Of a DNA stretch of 33,084 bases, positions 9,825 through 16,921 are shown one piece after another. The number at the start of each line of letters is the position of its first letter. Position 1 is the first letter of the stretch. Source of the stretch: Thiobacillus sp. (lineage in GTDB: Bacteria > Pseudomonadota > Gammaproteobacteria > Burkholderiales > Thiobacillaceae); the NCBI GenBank assembly GCA_024709425.1, contig JANJWS010000002.1:1-33084 (forward strand), read 5' to 3'. The position numbers were made by a program, and so were the translations under genes. The notes beneath the pieces were generated by a model. That model had not been told where the DNA came from, made no database searches, and worked only from the letters and a program-made list of their open reading frames with translations.

Positions 9825-10544
9825 CTACCAGCTCAGTTCACGTGCCGCCTTCTTCGTGGCGTTGGCGTGGATCTCGGCGATCCGCCCGTCCGACAGACGG
9901 ATCACACGGTCGGCCATGTCGGCGATGCCGGCGTTGTGGGTAATGAGCACGGTGAGCGTGCCGAGCTCGCGGTTGACCTTCTCCAGCACCTCCAGCACCA
10001 CCACGCCGGTGGCCGAGTCGAGCGCGCCGGTCGGCTCGTCGCACAGCAGCACCGCCGGGTTCTTGGCGACCGCGCGCGCGATCGCCACGCGCTGCTGCTC
10101 GCCGCCCGAAAGCTGCGCCGGAAAGTGGTCGAGACGGTTGCCCAGGCCCACCAGCGCCAGCGCATCCTCCGGGCGCATCGGCGCTTCCGCGATTTCGGTC
10201 ACCGCGGCGACGTTCTCGCGCGCGGTGAGGCTGGGAATGAGGTTGTAGAACTGGAACACGAAACCGACATGCTCGCGCCGAAACAGCGTCAGCTCGGCCT
10301 CACTCGCCCCGGTGAGCTTGTGATCGAGATAGTAGACCTCGCCGCCGGAGGGCGCATCGAGACCGCCCAGAATGTTGAGCAAGGTCGACTTGCCGCTGCC
10401 CGACGGACCGAGCAGCACCACCAGTTCGCCACGGTTGAGCGTGAGATCGATGCCGCGCAGCGCAGGCACCTCGACCTCGCCCATGCGGTAGACCTTGGTC
10501 AGGCCGCGGGCAACGAAGACGGGTTGGGAAGTGTCGGCGGACAT
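9825..10544 (-). CDS. ABC transporter ATP-binding protein (MacB/LolD class)
   Basis: ATPase of 239 aa with Walker A GPSGSGKS (46-53), the Q-loop glutamine at about 98, the signature LSGGEQQR (145-152), Walker B VLLCDE (165-170) with its catalytic glutamate, the D-loop SATG region and the switch histidine (ITHNAG). It belongs to the LolD/MacB/FtsE group that pairs with FtsX permeases, matching the next gene. It is first in the exporter operon. The 96 bases upstream, after the hydrolase gene, show no obvious promoter, so read-through from the AmmeMemoRadiSam operon is possible. Confidence 0.94.
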   Translation of the reverse strand: MSADTSQPVFVARGLTKVYRMGEVEVPALRGIDLTLNRGELVVLLGPSGSGKSTLLNILGGLDAPSGGEVYYLDHKLTGASEAELTLFRREHVGFVFQFYNLIPSLTARENVAAVTEIAEAPMRPEDALALVGLGNRLDHFPAQLSGGEQQRVAIARAVAKNPAVLLCDEPTGALDSATGVVVLEVLEKVNRELGTLTVLITHNAGIADMADRVIRLSDGRIAEIHANATKKAARELSW

Positions 10545-10640
10545 GTCGCGGATGATGCCACGTCGCCCGCACGACAGGTAGGCGGGCGACCCTCGGCCCG
10601 ATCAGCCTGCCCCGCCAATCCAATCAAATCTGCCTACCGC

Positions 10641-11291
10641 TCACCGCTCACCACCCCCCAAATACTCCGCGAACCACCCCGCCGCGCGCGTCGCCACCGC
10701 CTCGAGCGTGCCCGGTTCCTCAAACAGATGCGTCGCACCCGGCACGATAACGAGCTCCTTCTTGCAGCGCAGCGCGTCGAAGGCCTGCTGGTTGAGGTCG
10801 ATCACGCCGTCGTCGTAACCACCGACCAGCAGCAGGGTCGACGCCGTCACCCGCGCCAGCGCCTGCGGGCTCGCCAGATCGGGGCGGCCGCCGCGCGACA
10901 CCACGGCGCGCGCTGTGTCGCCCAGTGCGGCCGCCGCTTCCAGGGCTGCGGCGGCACCCGTGCTGGCGCCGAAAAACCCGAGCGGCAGGTCCCGCGTCGC
11001 CTCCTGCGCCTCCACCCAGCGCGCCGCGTCGAGCAGGCGCCGGCTCAGGAGACCGATATCGAAGCGGCGGGAATAGTCGCGGTCTTCCGCAGGGCTCAGA
11101 AGATCCATCAGCAACGTGCCGAGCCCAGCGGCACGCAACACGCCCGCGACATAATTGTTGCGCGGCGAATGGCGCGACGAACCGCTGCCGTGGGCGAACA
11201 GCACGACGCCTGCCGCGCCGTCCGGAATCTCCAGCATGCCTTCGACCGTGGCATCGCCGGCCGGAATGTGGACCAGCGTCGAGACGCTCAC
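10641..11291 (-). CDS. Alpha/beta hydrolase (dienelactone-hydrolase-like)
   Basis: Protein of 216 aa. The start is the GTG at 11291, which overlaps the stop of the radical SAM gene as GTGA; the longer frame upstream of it is a shadow of that gene. The nucleophile elbow GASTG puts Ser at residue 110, the acid is Asp160 or 161 (GGYDDG), and the histidine is His188 (PGATHLF). An oxyanion segment (FAHGSGSS) is at about 32-39. The catalytic triad is therefore complete. Its substrate is unknown. Its family often occurs fused to the type of phosphoribosyltransferase found at 5541-6188. Overlap with the radical SAM gene shows that it belongs to the AmmeMemoRadiSam operon, where a hydrolase is not a standard member. 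Confidence 0.86.
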   Translation of the reverse strand: MSVSTLVHIPAGDATVEGMLEIPDGAAGVVLFAHGSGSSRHSPRNNYVAGVLRAAGLGTLLMDLLSPAEDRDYSRRFDIGLLSRRLLDAARWVEAQEATRDLPLGFFGASTGAAAALEAAAALGDTARAVVSRGGRPDLASPQALARVTASTLLLVGGYDDGVIDLNQQAFDALRCKKELVIVPGATHLFEEPGTLEAVATRAAGWFAEYLGGGER

Positions 11292-12376
11292 CGCCGCACC
11301 CGGTGCATGGCAACCGGAATGCGGCGGTTGCCGAAGGGGTGGTTGAACACGCCGAAGCGGCCGGCGATGGCGGTACCGCAATGCGGGCAATGGCCGTCCG
11401 GCGTCAGCGCGTAGTCGTCGATGCGATACCAGTCGCGCACGATGAGCGCCTCGTGGCAGGTCGGGCAGAAGGTGGTGCCGCCGGTGACGTCGTGCACGTT
11501 GCCGGTGTAGACATAGCGCAGCCCGGTCTTCATGGCGATTTCGCGTGCGCGCGTGAGCGTGGCTGGCGGCGTCTCCGGCACGTCGAGCATTTTCCAGTCG
11601 GGATGGAAAGCGGAGAAATGCAGCGGCACGTCGGGACCGAGTTCGCGCAGGATCCATTCACTCAAGGCACCGATCTCGGCGTCGGAATCGTTGTGGCCGG
11701 GAATCAGTAGCGTGGTGATCTCCAGCCAGACGTCGGTCTCGCGTTTCAGGTACACGAGCGTGTCGAGCACCGGCTGCAGGTGCCCGCCGGTGAGTTTGAC
11801 GTAGAAGTCGTCAGTGAACCCCTTGAGGTCGACGTTGGCCGCGTCCATCTTGGCGTAGAAGGCACGCCGCGGTTCGTCGTGCATGTAGCCCGCGGTCACC
11901 GCGACGGTCTTGATGCCGCGCGCATGGCAGGCATCGGCGACGTCCATCGCGTATTCGGCGAAGATCACCGGATCGTTGTAGGTGAACGCCACGCTCCGGC
12001 AGCCCCCCTCCTCCGCCGCACGCGCGATCTCTTCCGGGTCGGCGCGGTCGACCATGGTGTCGGTCTCGCGCGACTTGGAAATGTCCCAGTTCTGGCAGAA
12101 CTTGCACGCCAGGTTGCAGCCTGCGGTACCAAATGAAAACACCGACGAGCCAGGATAGAAATGGTTGAGCGGCTTTTTCTCGATCGGATCGATGCAGAAG
12201 CCCGACGAGCGCCCCCAGGTGGTGAGCACCATCTGGCCGCCTTCCATCTTGCGCACGAAACACAGCCCGCGCTGGCCTTCATGCAGCTTGCAGTCGCGCG
12301 GACAGAGATCGCACTGGATGCGCCCGTCGGGCAGCGCATGCCACCAGCGCGCGGGGAAATGCGACTCGGGAATCAT
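11288..12376 (-). CDS. AmmeMemoRadiSam system radical SAM enzyme
   Basis: Protein of 362 aa starting at the ATG that overlaps the previous stop as ATGA, with AAGGAG about 6 bases upstream. The SAM cluster motif CNLACKFC (Cys87, 91 and 94) is intact. An N-terminal Cys group (Cys22, 25, 29 and 39) precedes it, and two CxxC pairs near the C terminus (CPTC, CPHC) suggest a zinc or auxiliary iron-sulfur site. The architecture resembles pyruvate formate-lyase activating enzymes, from which this family was named as the radical SAM member of the AmmeMemoRadiSam system. The reaction of the system is not known to me. It lies between its two usual partners, here fused (12373-13731), and an alpha/beta hydrolase, all by overlapping codons. 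Confidence 0.92.
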   Translation of the reverse strand: MIPESHFPARWWHALPDGRIQCDLCPRDCKLHEGQRGLCFVRKMEGGQMVLTTWGRSSGFCIDPIEKKPLNHFYPGSSVFSFGTAGCNLACKFCQNWDISKSRETDTMVDRADPEEIARAAEEGGCRSVAFTYNDPVIFAEYAMDVADACHARGIKTVAVTAGYMHDEPRRAFYAKMDAANVDLKGFTDDFYVKLTGGHLQPVLDTLVYLKRETDVWLEITTLLIPGHNDSDAEIGALSEWILRELGPDVPLHFSAFHPDWKMLDVPETPPATLTRAREIAMKTGLRYVYTGNVHDVTGGTTFCPTCHEALIVRDWYRIDDYALTPDGHCPHCGTAIAGRFGVFNHPFGNRRIPVAMHRVRR

Positions 12377-13731
12377 GCTGTCTCCTTCCACTTGCTGACG
12401 GTGTAGCGCGCCAGGCGCACGCCCTCGGCCCAGAAATCCATCGGCAGGCCGGCCTTGCGCTTCAGGTGCGCGAGGAATTCGGCCGGTTCCGGCAACTGCT
12501 CCCAGACCTGCGGCAGAAAGGTGCCGCGGTGGTGGCCGTATTCCAGCACCACACCGTCGACGTGGGGGCGCAGCGCGGCAAGCAGCGCCGCCTCGTCCTT
12601 CACTTCGATCGGCTGCGTCGGCGACAGCAGCGACACCTCGACGCGCACCCCGGGAAATTCCTCGCGCGACAGCGGCATGAAGCGCGGATCGCGGAACGCC
12701 GCCGCCACCGCGTTCTCGCGCACGTCGATCCCCAGCGGCCGGTGCGCCTCCAGCGTGCCGATGCAGCCGCGCAGTTCGCCGGCATGCGTGAGCGTGACGA
12801 AGGTCGCCCCCGGTTCGCGCAGCCAGTCGGCCTCCGGCGGCCGCTGCGCCGGCTCGCCGAGTTTGGCGGCGATCCCGGAGCGCGCCAGCTTCAGCAGCGT
12901 TTCGCCCTTTTCCGTCGCATCGGGTTGATCCCCTGCGGGCGCCGGCTCGAACGCGAACGCAGCATAGCCCACCACCCGCTGCGGGTCACCGGCGGTATCG
13001 GCCGAATTGCGCAGGTCGAGCTCCACCGCCCGCAGGCCGTGCCGCCGCGCCGCACGCAGCAGCCCATTGACCGGCGTAGCCCCGCAGGCCTGTTCGTGGT
13101 CGAGATGGGAATCGAGGGCAAGAATGGCGTTGGCCGTGCCGCGATCGACCTGGCGCGCCTGCGTCGCCGGGAGGAAATGCGACAGGTCCGAGCTGATGAC
13201 GATCAGCGTCTCGTCGCCGCCCCACACCCGTTCCAGCACCTCCGCCACCTCGCTCGCCGTCGTCTCCCCCACCGCCAGGGGCAGCAGGCTGAATTCACCC
13301 AGCACCGTCTGCAGGAACGGCAACTGCACCTCCAGCGAGTGTTCCATCTGGTGCGCCGCGGCGCTCGTCACCACCTGCGGCAGATCCTGCAGCGCGCGCA
13401 TGCCGGCACGATCGAGTGGCACTTCGCCGAGCGGTGTCGCAAAACGCTCCGCCTCCGGCAGCGCCAGGCCACGCACATACACACGATGGGTCGGCCCCAG
13501 CAGCACCACGCGGCGAACGCGGTCGCGCGCATCGCCAAGCAGTGCATAGGCGCTCGCCGCCACCGGTCCCGAGTAAACGTAGCCGGCATGCGGCACGATC
13601 AGGGCCTTGATGTGCGTCGGACGCGCAGAGGGACGCGCCGAAGCGAGCATGTCGTCGAGCATGCGCCGCAACACGGCGGGCGCATCGGGATAGAACATGC
13701 CGGCCACAGCAGCGGGACGAACGGCATTCAT
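12373..13731 (-). CDS. Fused AmmeMemoRadiSam proteins B (Memo) and A (AMMECR1)
   Basis: Protein of 452 aa from the ATG at 13731, preceded by AGGAGG at 8 bases; an upstream extension to 13809 lacks family similarity. Residues 1-265 are the Memo domain, with the fold of class III extradiol dioxygenases. It has His48 (PHAGY), His82 (GPTH), the HSLEVQLPFL block and Cys216, which match the metal-site pattern of the family. Residues 280-450 are AMMECR1, with its hallmark LRGCIGT (320-326). A short acidic linker joins them. The two are separate genes in many genomes. The joint gene, ATGA-overlapped with the radical SAM enzyme, is direct support for the three acting together. Metal binding is inferred from the family, and the biochemical role is open. 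Confidence 0.93.
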   Translation of the reverse strand: MNAVRPAAVAGMFYPDAPAVLRRMLDDMLASARPSARPTHIKALIVPHAGYVYSGPVAASAYALLGDARDRVRRVVLLGPTHRVYVRGLALPEAERFATPLGEVPLDRAGMRALQDLPQVVTSAAAHQMEHSLEVQLPFLQTVLGEFSLLPLAVGETTASEVAEVLERVWGGDETLIVISSDLSHFLPATQARQVDRGTANAILALDSHLDHEQACGATPVNGLLRAARRHGLRAVELDLRNSADTAGDPQRVVGYAAFAFEPAPAGDQPDATEKGETLLKLARSGIAAKLGEPAQRPPEADWLREPGATFVTLTHAGELRGCIGTLEAHRPLGIDVRENAVAAAFRDPRFMPLSREEFPGVRVEVSLLSPTQPIEVKDEAALLAALRPHVDGVVLEYGHHRGTFLPQVWEQLPEPAEFLAHLKRKAGLPMDFWAEGVRLARYTVSKWKETA

Positions 13732-13818
13732 GGGCGGAACCTCCTGCGGCGGGCTGACCGGCTTGCGCCGAACGGATGAATTTCGGCACGGCATTGCCAC
13801 GCCACACAATCACACACT

Positions 13819-13849
13819 TTTAAAATGGAGAAAATTCTCCGGATTTCAA
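13819..13849 (-). promoter_or_regulatory. Candidate promoter with dyad in a 19-base spacer, upstream of the Memo-AMMECR1 operon
   Basis: Reading the minus strand, TTGAAA (13849-13844) and TTTAAA (13824-13819) are separated by 19 bases. The palindrome GGAGAA-TT-TTCTCC (13840-13827) fills most of the spacer. An overlong spacer carrying a dyad is the layout used by MerR-family activators. This is inference from layout only; no MerR gene is in the window. The leader to the ATG at 13731 would be about 80 bases. Confidence 0.4.
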
Positions 13850-13880
13850 GCCCGCCACGCCGCGCGGTACGCCCACACGC

Positions 13881-13905
13881 AAAAACGGCGGGCAACGCCC
13901 GCCGT
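13881..13905 (-). terminator. Rho-independent terminator of the 151-aa gene
   Basis: A 9-base-pair GC-rich stem (ACGGCGGGC / GCCCGCCGT, loop GTT on the minus strand) is followed on the minus strand by a run of T. It lies 23 bases after the stop of the gene at 13929, so that gene is probably transcribed alone. Confidence 0.8.
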
Positions 13906-13928
13906 CTGTCAGGACCTGCCGGGAGCGG

Positions 13929-14384
13929 TCAGGCTGCCTGCGCGTACTGCGCCTTCGCCTTGCGCGCCGCCTCGATCTCCTCCGGGCCGTAGGCCTTGCC
14001 CGACCACAGCATCTCGTAGGCGATCTCCTCGTTGCCGTTCTCGCACAGGTCAAGCACCTGCTGGAACAGCGGCTGGAAAGTCTCGGAACGGTGCGAACGC
14101 TCGTGGTTCTCGAAGGTGGTCCAGAAAGTCACAATCAGCGCCTCGCGGCCCTGCATCGGGCTGGCCACCGTCTGGCCGATGGTCGACCCCTCGTTCGACA
14201 CCTGCCCAGAGTTCAGCGCGACGAACCCGCCGACGAAACCGGTATCGGAATGATAGGTCTTCACGTTCTCGCACAGGAACGCCACGCGCTCCTGCAGGTC
14301 GTCCACGGTGTACTCGGGCTTGATGATGACGCGGTTGATGGTCACGACACCGTCACTGGGGAAATTTGCGATCAATCCACTCAT
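13929..14384 (-). CDS. Protein of unknown function, possibly a dimeric alpha-beta barrel (ABM-like) protein
   Basis: Protein of 151 aa, acidic and soluble, without signal peptide or membrane segment. I do not recognise a named family. The pattern of a starting strand (VTINRVIIKPEY), a helix, a strand rich in small residues, and then the 'REALIVTFWTTFENHERSHRSETFQPLF' stretch is reminiscent of antibiotic-biosynthesis-monooxygenase and related ferredoxin-like dimers. That is a weak inference. AGGAG lies 6 bases before the ATG. The gene stands alone, with a strong-looking promoter at 14423-14450 overlapping an inverted repeat and a terminator just downstream. This implies a separately and tightly regulated product. 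Two cysteines (in FLCEN and DLCEN) sit in similar short contexts. Confidence 0.8.
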   Translation of the reverse strand: MSGLIANFPSDGVVTINRVIIKPEYTVDDLQERVAFLCENVKTYHSDTGFVGGFVALNSGQVSNEGSTIGQTVASPMQGREALIVTFWTTFENHERSHRSETFQPLFQQVLDLCENGNEEIAYEMLWSGKAYGPEEIEAARKAKAQYAQAA

Positions 14385-14422
14385 GGTTCTCTCCTGGCGA
14401 TGAAGGGTTGGACTACATGGCC

Positions 14423-14450
14423 AGTCTAATTACCTGAGTAAATTAGTCAA
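14423..14450 (-). promoter_or_regulatory. Promoter of the 151-aa gene with overlapping IscR-like inverted repeat
   Basis: On the minus strand TTGACT (14450-14445) is separated by 16 bases from TAGACT (14428-14423), about 40 bases before the ATG at 14384. The -35 lies inside an imperfect palindrome, on the plus strand TGAGTAAATTAGTCA (14435-14449), flanked by CC and A. From memory it resembles the type 1 sites of the Fe-S regulator IscR and related Rrf2 proteins (TTGACtaAaTTACTCgGG). That identification is inference; the palindrome and promoter boxes are seen directly. A repressor bound here would block RNA polymerase. Confidence 0.55.
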
Positions 14451-14460
14451 CTACTCTCCC

Positions 14461-14687
14461 AGCAGGGTTATTCGGTCCTAACGGGCATGGCGCGTTGCCA
14501 CCCCTGACCATGAACCCGGCGCGGCCCGTTTCCCTCTCCCCAATCCTCTGATGAAGCCTCTAAGGAAGCACTGATTTATTCCGTCATCGCGAGGCCCGCA
14601 GGGCCGTGTCGACCCAGAGGTCGTTGATTTAACAAATATCCCGCAAGCGGGCGAGGGGGACACGGAATCGCCTTGCGATGTTTCACG
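14461..14687. repeat. Non-coding stretch with two short hairpins, possible dispersed repeat remnant
   Basis: The roughly 300 bases between the 151-aa gene and the LexA-C-like gene hold, besides the promoter, a segment beginning near GGAAGCACTGATTTATTCC and ending near GACACGGAATCGCC. It contains the hairpins GGCCC-GCA-GGGCC (14593-14605) and CCCGC-AA-GCGGG (14640-14651). The start resembles intergenic repeats I associate with betaproteobacteria. No second copy is in the window, so the repeat call is tentative. No gene is supported here. Confidence 0.3.
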
Positions 14688-15050
14688 CTAAACGTAGCGC
14701 TTCTGCTCGCTGCGCTTGCCCGGGCGCTTTTTCATGATCACAACGCCTTTCGCCACATCGAGGCTGGCGATGGGGATGTTCTCGTAAAGCGGGTTCAGCG
14801 GCCGCAGCATCCAGCCGTCGTCCTTCTTCACGATCTGGCGGAAGATGTACTCGTCGTTGACGTAGGCGACGACGAAGGAGCCGTCCTGCACCAGCCCGGA
14901 GGGCTCCACGACGATGATCTCGCCTTCCTCGAATTCCGGCATCATCGAGTCGCCGAGCACCATCAGCGCATAGGGTTCGGAGCCTGCGCAGTTGCTGGCT
15001 TCGTTGACGTCCTGGATGGGAATGGTCTTGCGCGGGGCAGTTTCGCTCAT
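14688..15050 (-). CDS. Stand-alone LexA-C/S24-like protein without DNA-binding domain
   Basis: Protein of 120 aa corresponding to the C-terminal S24 domain of LexA/UmuD proteins, with no helix-turn-helix. The serine of the catalytic motif (GDSMMPEF, Ser35) is present. At the position where LexA and UmuD carry the general-base lysine (VKRL-type segment), this protein reads EYIFRQIV, with Arg71. An Ala-Gly pair (22-23) is too close to Ser35 to be the usual self-cleavage site. Proteins of this short type are, as I recall, common in beta- and gammaproteobacteria, and their role is not established. It lies 61 bases after mutL on the same strand, with its own promoter-like sequence. Self-cleavage is doubtful. 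Confidence 0.82.
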   Translation of the reverse strand: MSETAPRKTIPIQDVNEASNCAGSEPYALMVLGDSMMPEFEEGEIIVVEPSGLVQDGSFVVAYVNDEYIFRQIVKKDDGWMLRPLNPLYENIPIASLDVAKGVVIMKKRPGKRSEQKRYV

Positions 15051-15083
15051 GGCAGTCTCGCGGGAAATTTCAATCAGACAAAG

Positions 15084-15110
15084 CTTATATACAAAACCGC
15101 CCGCTGCAAA
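15084..15110 (-). promoter_or_regulatory. Weak promoter candidate for the LexA-C-like gene
   Basis: On the minus strand TTTGCA (15110-15105) and TATAAG (15089-15084) are 15 bases apart, in an AT-rich patch (GTATATAAGC) between mutL and the gene at 14688-15050. The spacing is short. No LexA box is visible. Confidence 0.3.
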
Positions 15111-15111
15111 C

Positions 15112-16887
15112 TCAGCGGCCGCGCATGAAGAGGGCGTCGAGTTCCGCCAGGCTCAGCTGCCGCCAGGTGGGACGGCCGTGATTGCACTGCCCGGCGCGCT
15201 CGGTGGCTTCCATCTCGCGCAGCAGCGCGTTCATCTCGGGCACGGTGAGCTGGCGGTGGGCGCGCACCGCCCCGTGACAGGCAAGCGTCGCCAGCAGTTC
15301 GTTGCGACGTTCGGCCAGCAGGCGCGCGATGCCGAATTCGGCAACCTCCTCCAACACCGTGCGCGCCAGATCGACCGGATCGGCATCCCTATGGAGCCAG
15401 GGCACCGCCCGCACCGCCACCGAGGTCGGCGAGGTCACCGAGACTTCGAAACCGATGCTGGCCAGCGCCTCGAGATGTGGCGCGAGCTCTCCCACCACCG
15501 CCGCGTCGAGCGTCAGCGCGACCGGAATCAACAGCCGCTGCGCCGGCACCGCGCGCGCGTCGAGCGCCGTCTTCAGCTTTTCGTAGACCACGCGCTCGTG
15601 CGCCGCGTGCATGTCGACCAGCACCAGCCCCCGGGCATTCTGCGCCAGCACATAGATGCCGTGCAGCTGCGCCAGCGCATACCCCAGCGGCGGCGCTTCG
15701 CCCTCGCCCGCTTCCGGCAAATCCCGCGCCGCAGGCGCGACAACGCCCCCTGACCCCTGATCCCTGAATCCTGATTCCTGACTCAAAGGCGCGTAAAACG
15801 CCATCGCCTCCGTCACCTGCAGCGGCATCGCCGCCTGCTGCGGCGCGCGCCACGGCTGCTGCGCCGGCGATGGCGGCGGCATGGGCATGACACTGCCCGC
15901 TGTGGAAGGCGCGGCGAACAGGCGTTCCACCGCGTGGAACAGGAACTGATGCACGCCACGGCTATCGCGAAAGCGGATCTCAGTCTTGGCCGGATGCACG
16001 TTGACGTCGACGGCCTCCGGCGGCAGTTCCAGGAACAGGCAGTACGCAGGGTTCAACTGGTGGTGCAGCACGTCGCGGTAGGCTTCCCTCAGTGCATGCA
16101 CGATCAGCTTGTCACGCACGTAGCGACCGTTGACGAACACGTGCTGCCCGTCGCGCGCCGTCGTGGCGCCACTCGGCCGCACCACCCAGCCCGCGAGCCG
16201 CAGCGGCCCCGCCGCGGCATCGACCGCGACGGCAGCCTGCTCGAACGCCTCGCCCAGCACGTGGCGCATGCGTTCGGCAGCGGACTCGGCATTCAGGCGC
16301 AGTTGCACGCGCCCGTTGTGCGCCAGGGTGAACGCCACCTGCGGATGCGCCAACGCCACCCGCCGCACCGCTTCGGCGCAATGCGCGTATTCGGTCGCTT
16401 CGGTCTTGAGAAACTTGCGCCGCGCGGGCGTGTTGAAGAAGAGCTCGGTAATGTCGAGCGTGGTGCCCGCGCCGCGCGCAGCGGGAGACGCCTCACCCAG
16501 TCGCCCGCCTTCCACCCGAATCGCCCAGGCGTGCCCGGCGTCGGCGCTGCGGCTCACAAGTTCCACCCGCGCCACCGCCGCGATCGAGGCCAGCGCCTCG
16601 CCACGGAAGCCCAGGCTCGCAACCTGTTCGAGATCGGCGAGGCTGGCGATCTTGCTGGTGGCGTGGCGCGTCAGCGCGAGCACGAGCTCGTCGCGCACGA
16701 TGCCGCAACCGTTGTCGGCGACGCGGATGCGCTTGATGCCGCCCTGTTCCAGTTCGACCTGGATGTCGGTGGCGCCGGCGTCGAGGCTGTTCTCCAGAAT
16801 CTCCTTCAGCGCCGCGGCAGGGCGTTCGACCACCTCACCCGCGGCGATCTGCGAGATGAGCACATCGGGAAGGACGCGTATCGTCAC
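15112..16887 (-). CDS. mutL: DNA mismatch repair protein MutL (endonuclease type)
   Basis: Protein of 591 aa. The N-terminal GHKL ATPase has its expected motifs: ENSLDAGA (about 32-39), DNGCGI, and GFRGEALASI. The C-terminal dimerisation domain carries the metal-dependent nicking motif in the form DMHAAHERVVYE (about 425-436, consensus DQHAxxExxxxE). It also has the accompanying ACHGAVRAH and CNHGRPTW motifs. It is therefore a latent endonuclease MutL, as in most bacteria lacking MutH, and not the E. coli type. A Pro/Gln-rich linker of about 70 residues separates the domains. It follows amiC after a 34-base gap in the common order tsaE-amiC-mutL. The usual next gene, miaA, is absent here. Confidence 0.95.
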   Translation of the reverse strand: MTIRVLPDVLISQIAAGEVVERPAAALKEILENSLDAGATDIQVELEQGGIKRIRVADNGCGIVRDELVLALTRHATSKIASLADLEQVASLGFRGEALASIAAVARVELVSRSADAGHAWAIRVEGGRLGEASPAARGAGTTLDITELFFNTPARRKFLKTEATEYAHCAEAVRRVALAHPQVAFTLAHNGRVQLRLNAESAAERMRHVLGEAFEQAAVAVDAAAGPLRLAGWVVRPSGATTARDGQHVFVNGRYVRDKLIVHALREAYRDVLHHQLNPAYCLFLELPPEAVDVNVHPAKTEIRFRDSRGVHQFLFHAVERLFAAPSTAGSVMPMPPPSPAQQPWRAPQQAAMPLQVTEAMAFYAPLSQESGFRDQGSGGVVAPAARDLPEAGEGEAPPLGYALAQLHGIYVLAQNARGLVLVDMHAAHERVVYEKLKTALDARAVPAQRLLIPVALTLDAAVVGELAPHLEALASIGFEVSVTSPTSVAVRAVPWLHRDADPVDLARTVLEEVAEFGIARLLAERRNELLATLACHGAVRAHRQLTVPEMNALLREMEATERAGQCNHGRPTWRQLSLAELDALFMRGR

Positions 16888-16921
16888 AGCGGCCTCGCCG
16901 CGGTCACCGCGCGACGCGCGG

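Noticed and set aside
11288-11657. A longer hydrolase starting at 11657
   Set aside because: The extra N terminus is a shadow of the radical SAM gene, rich in Arg and His. The GTG at 11291 overlapping the stop codon gives a complete hydrolase.
14688-15050. A LexA-type SOS repressor
   Set aside because: There is no helix-turn-helix, no correctly spaced Ala-Gly cleavage site and no LexA box nearby.
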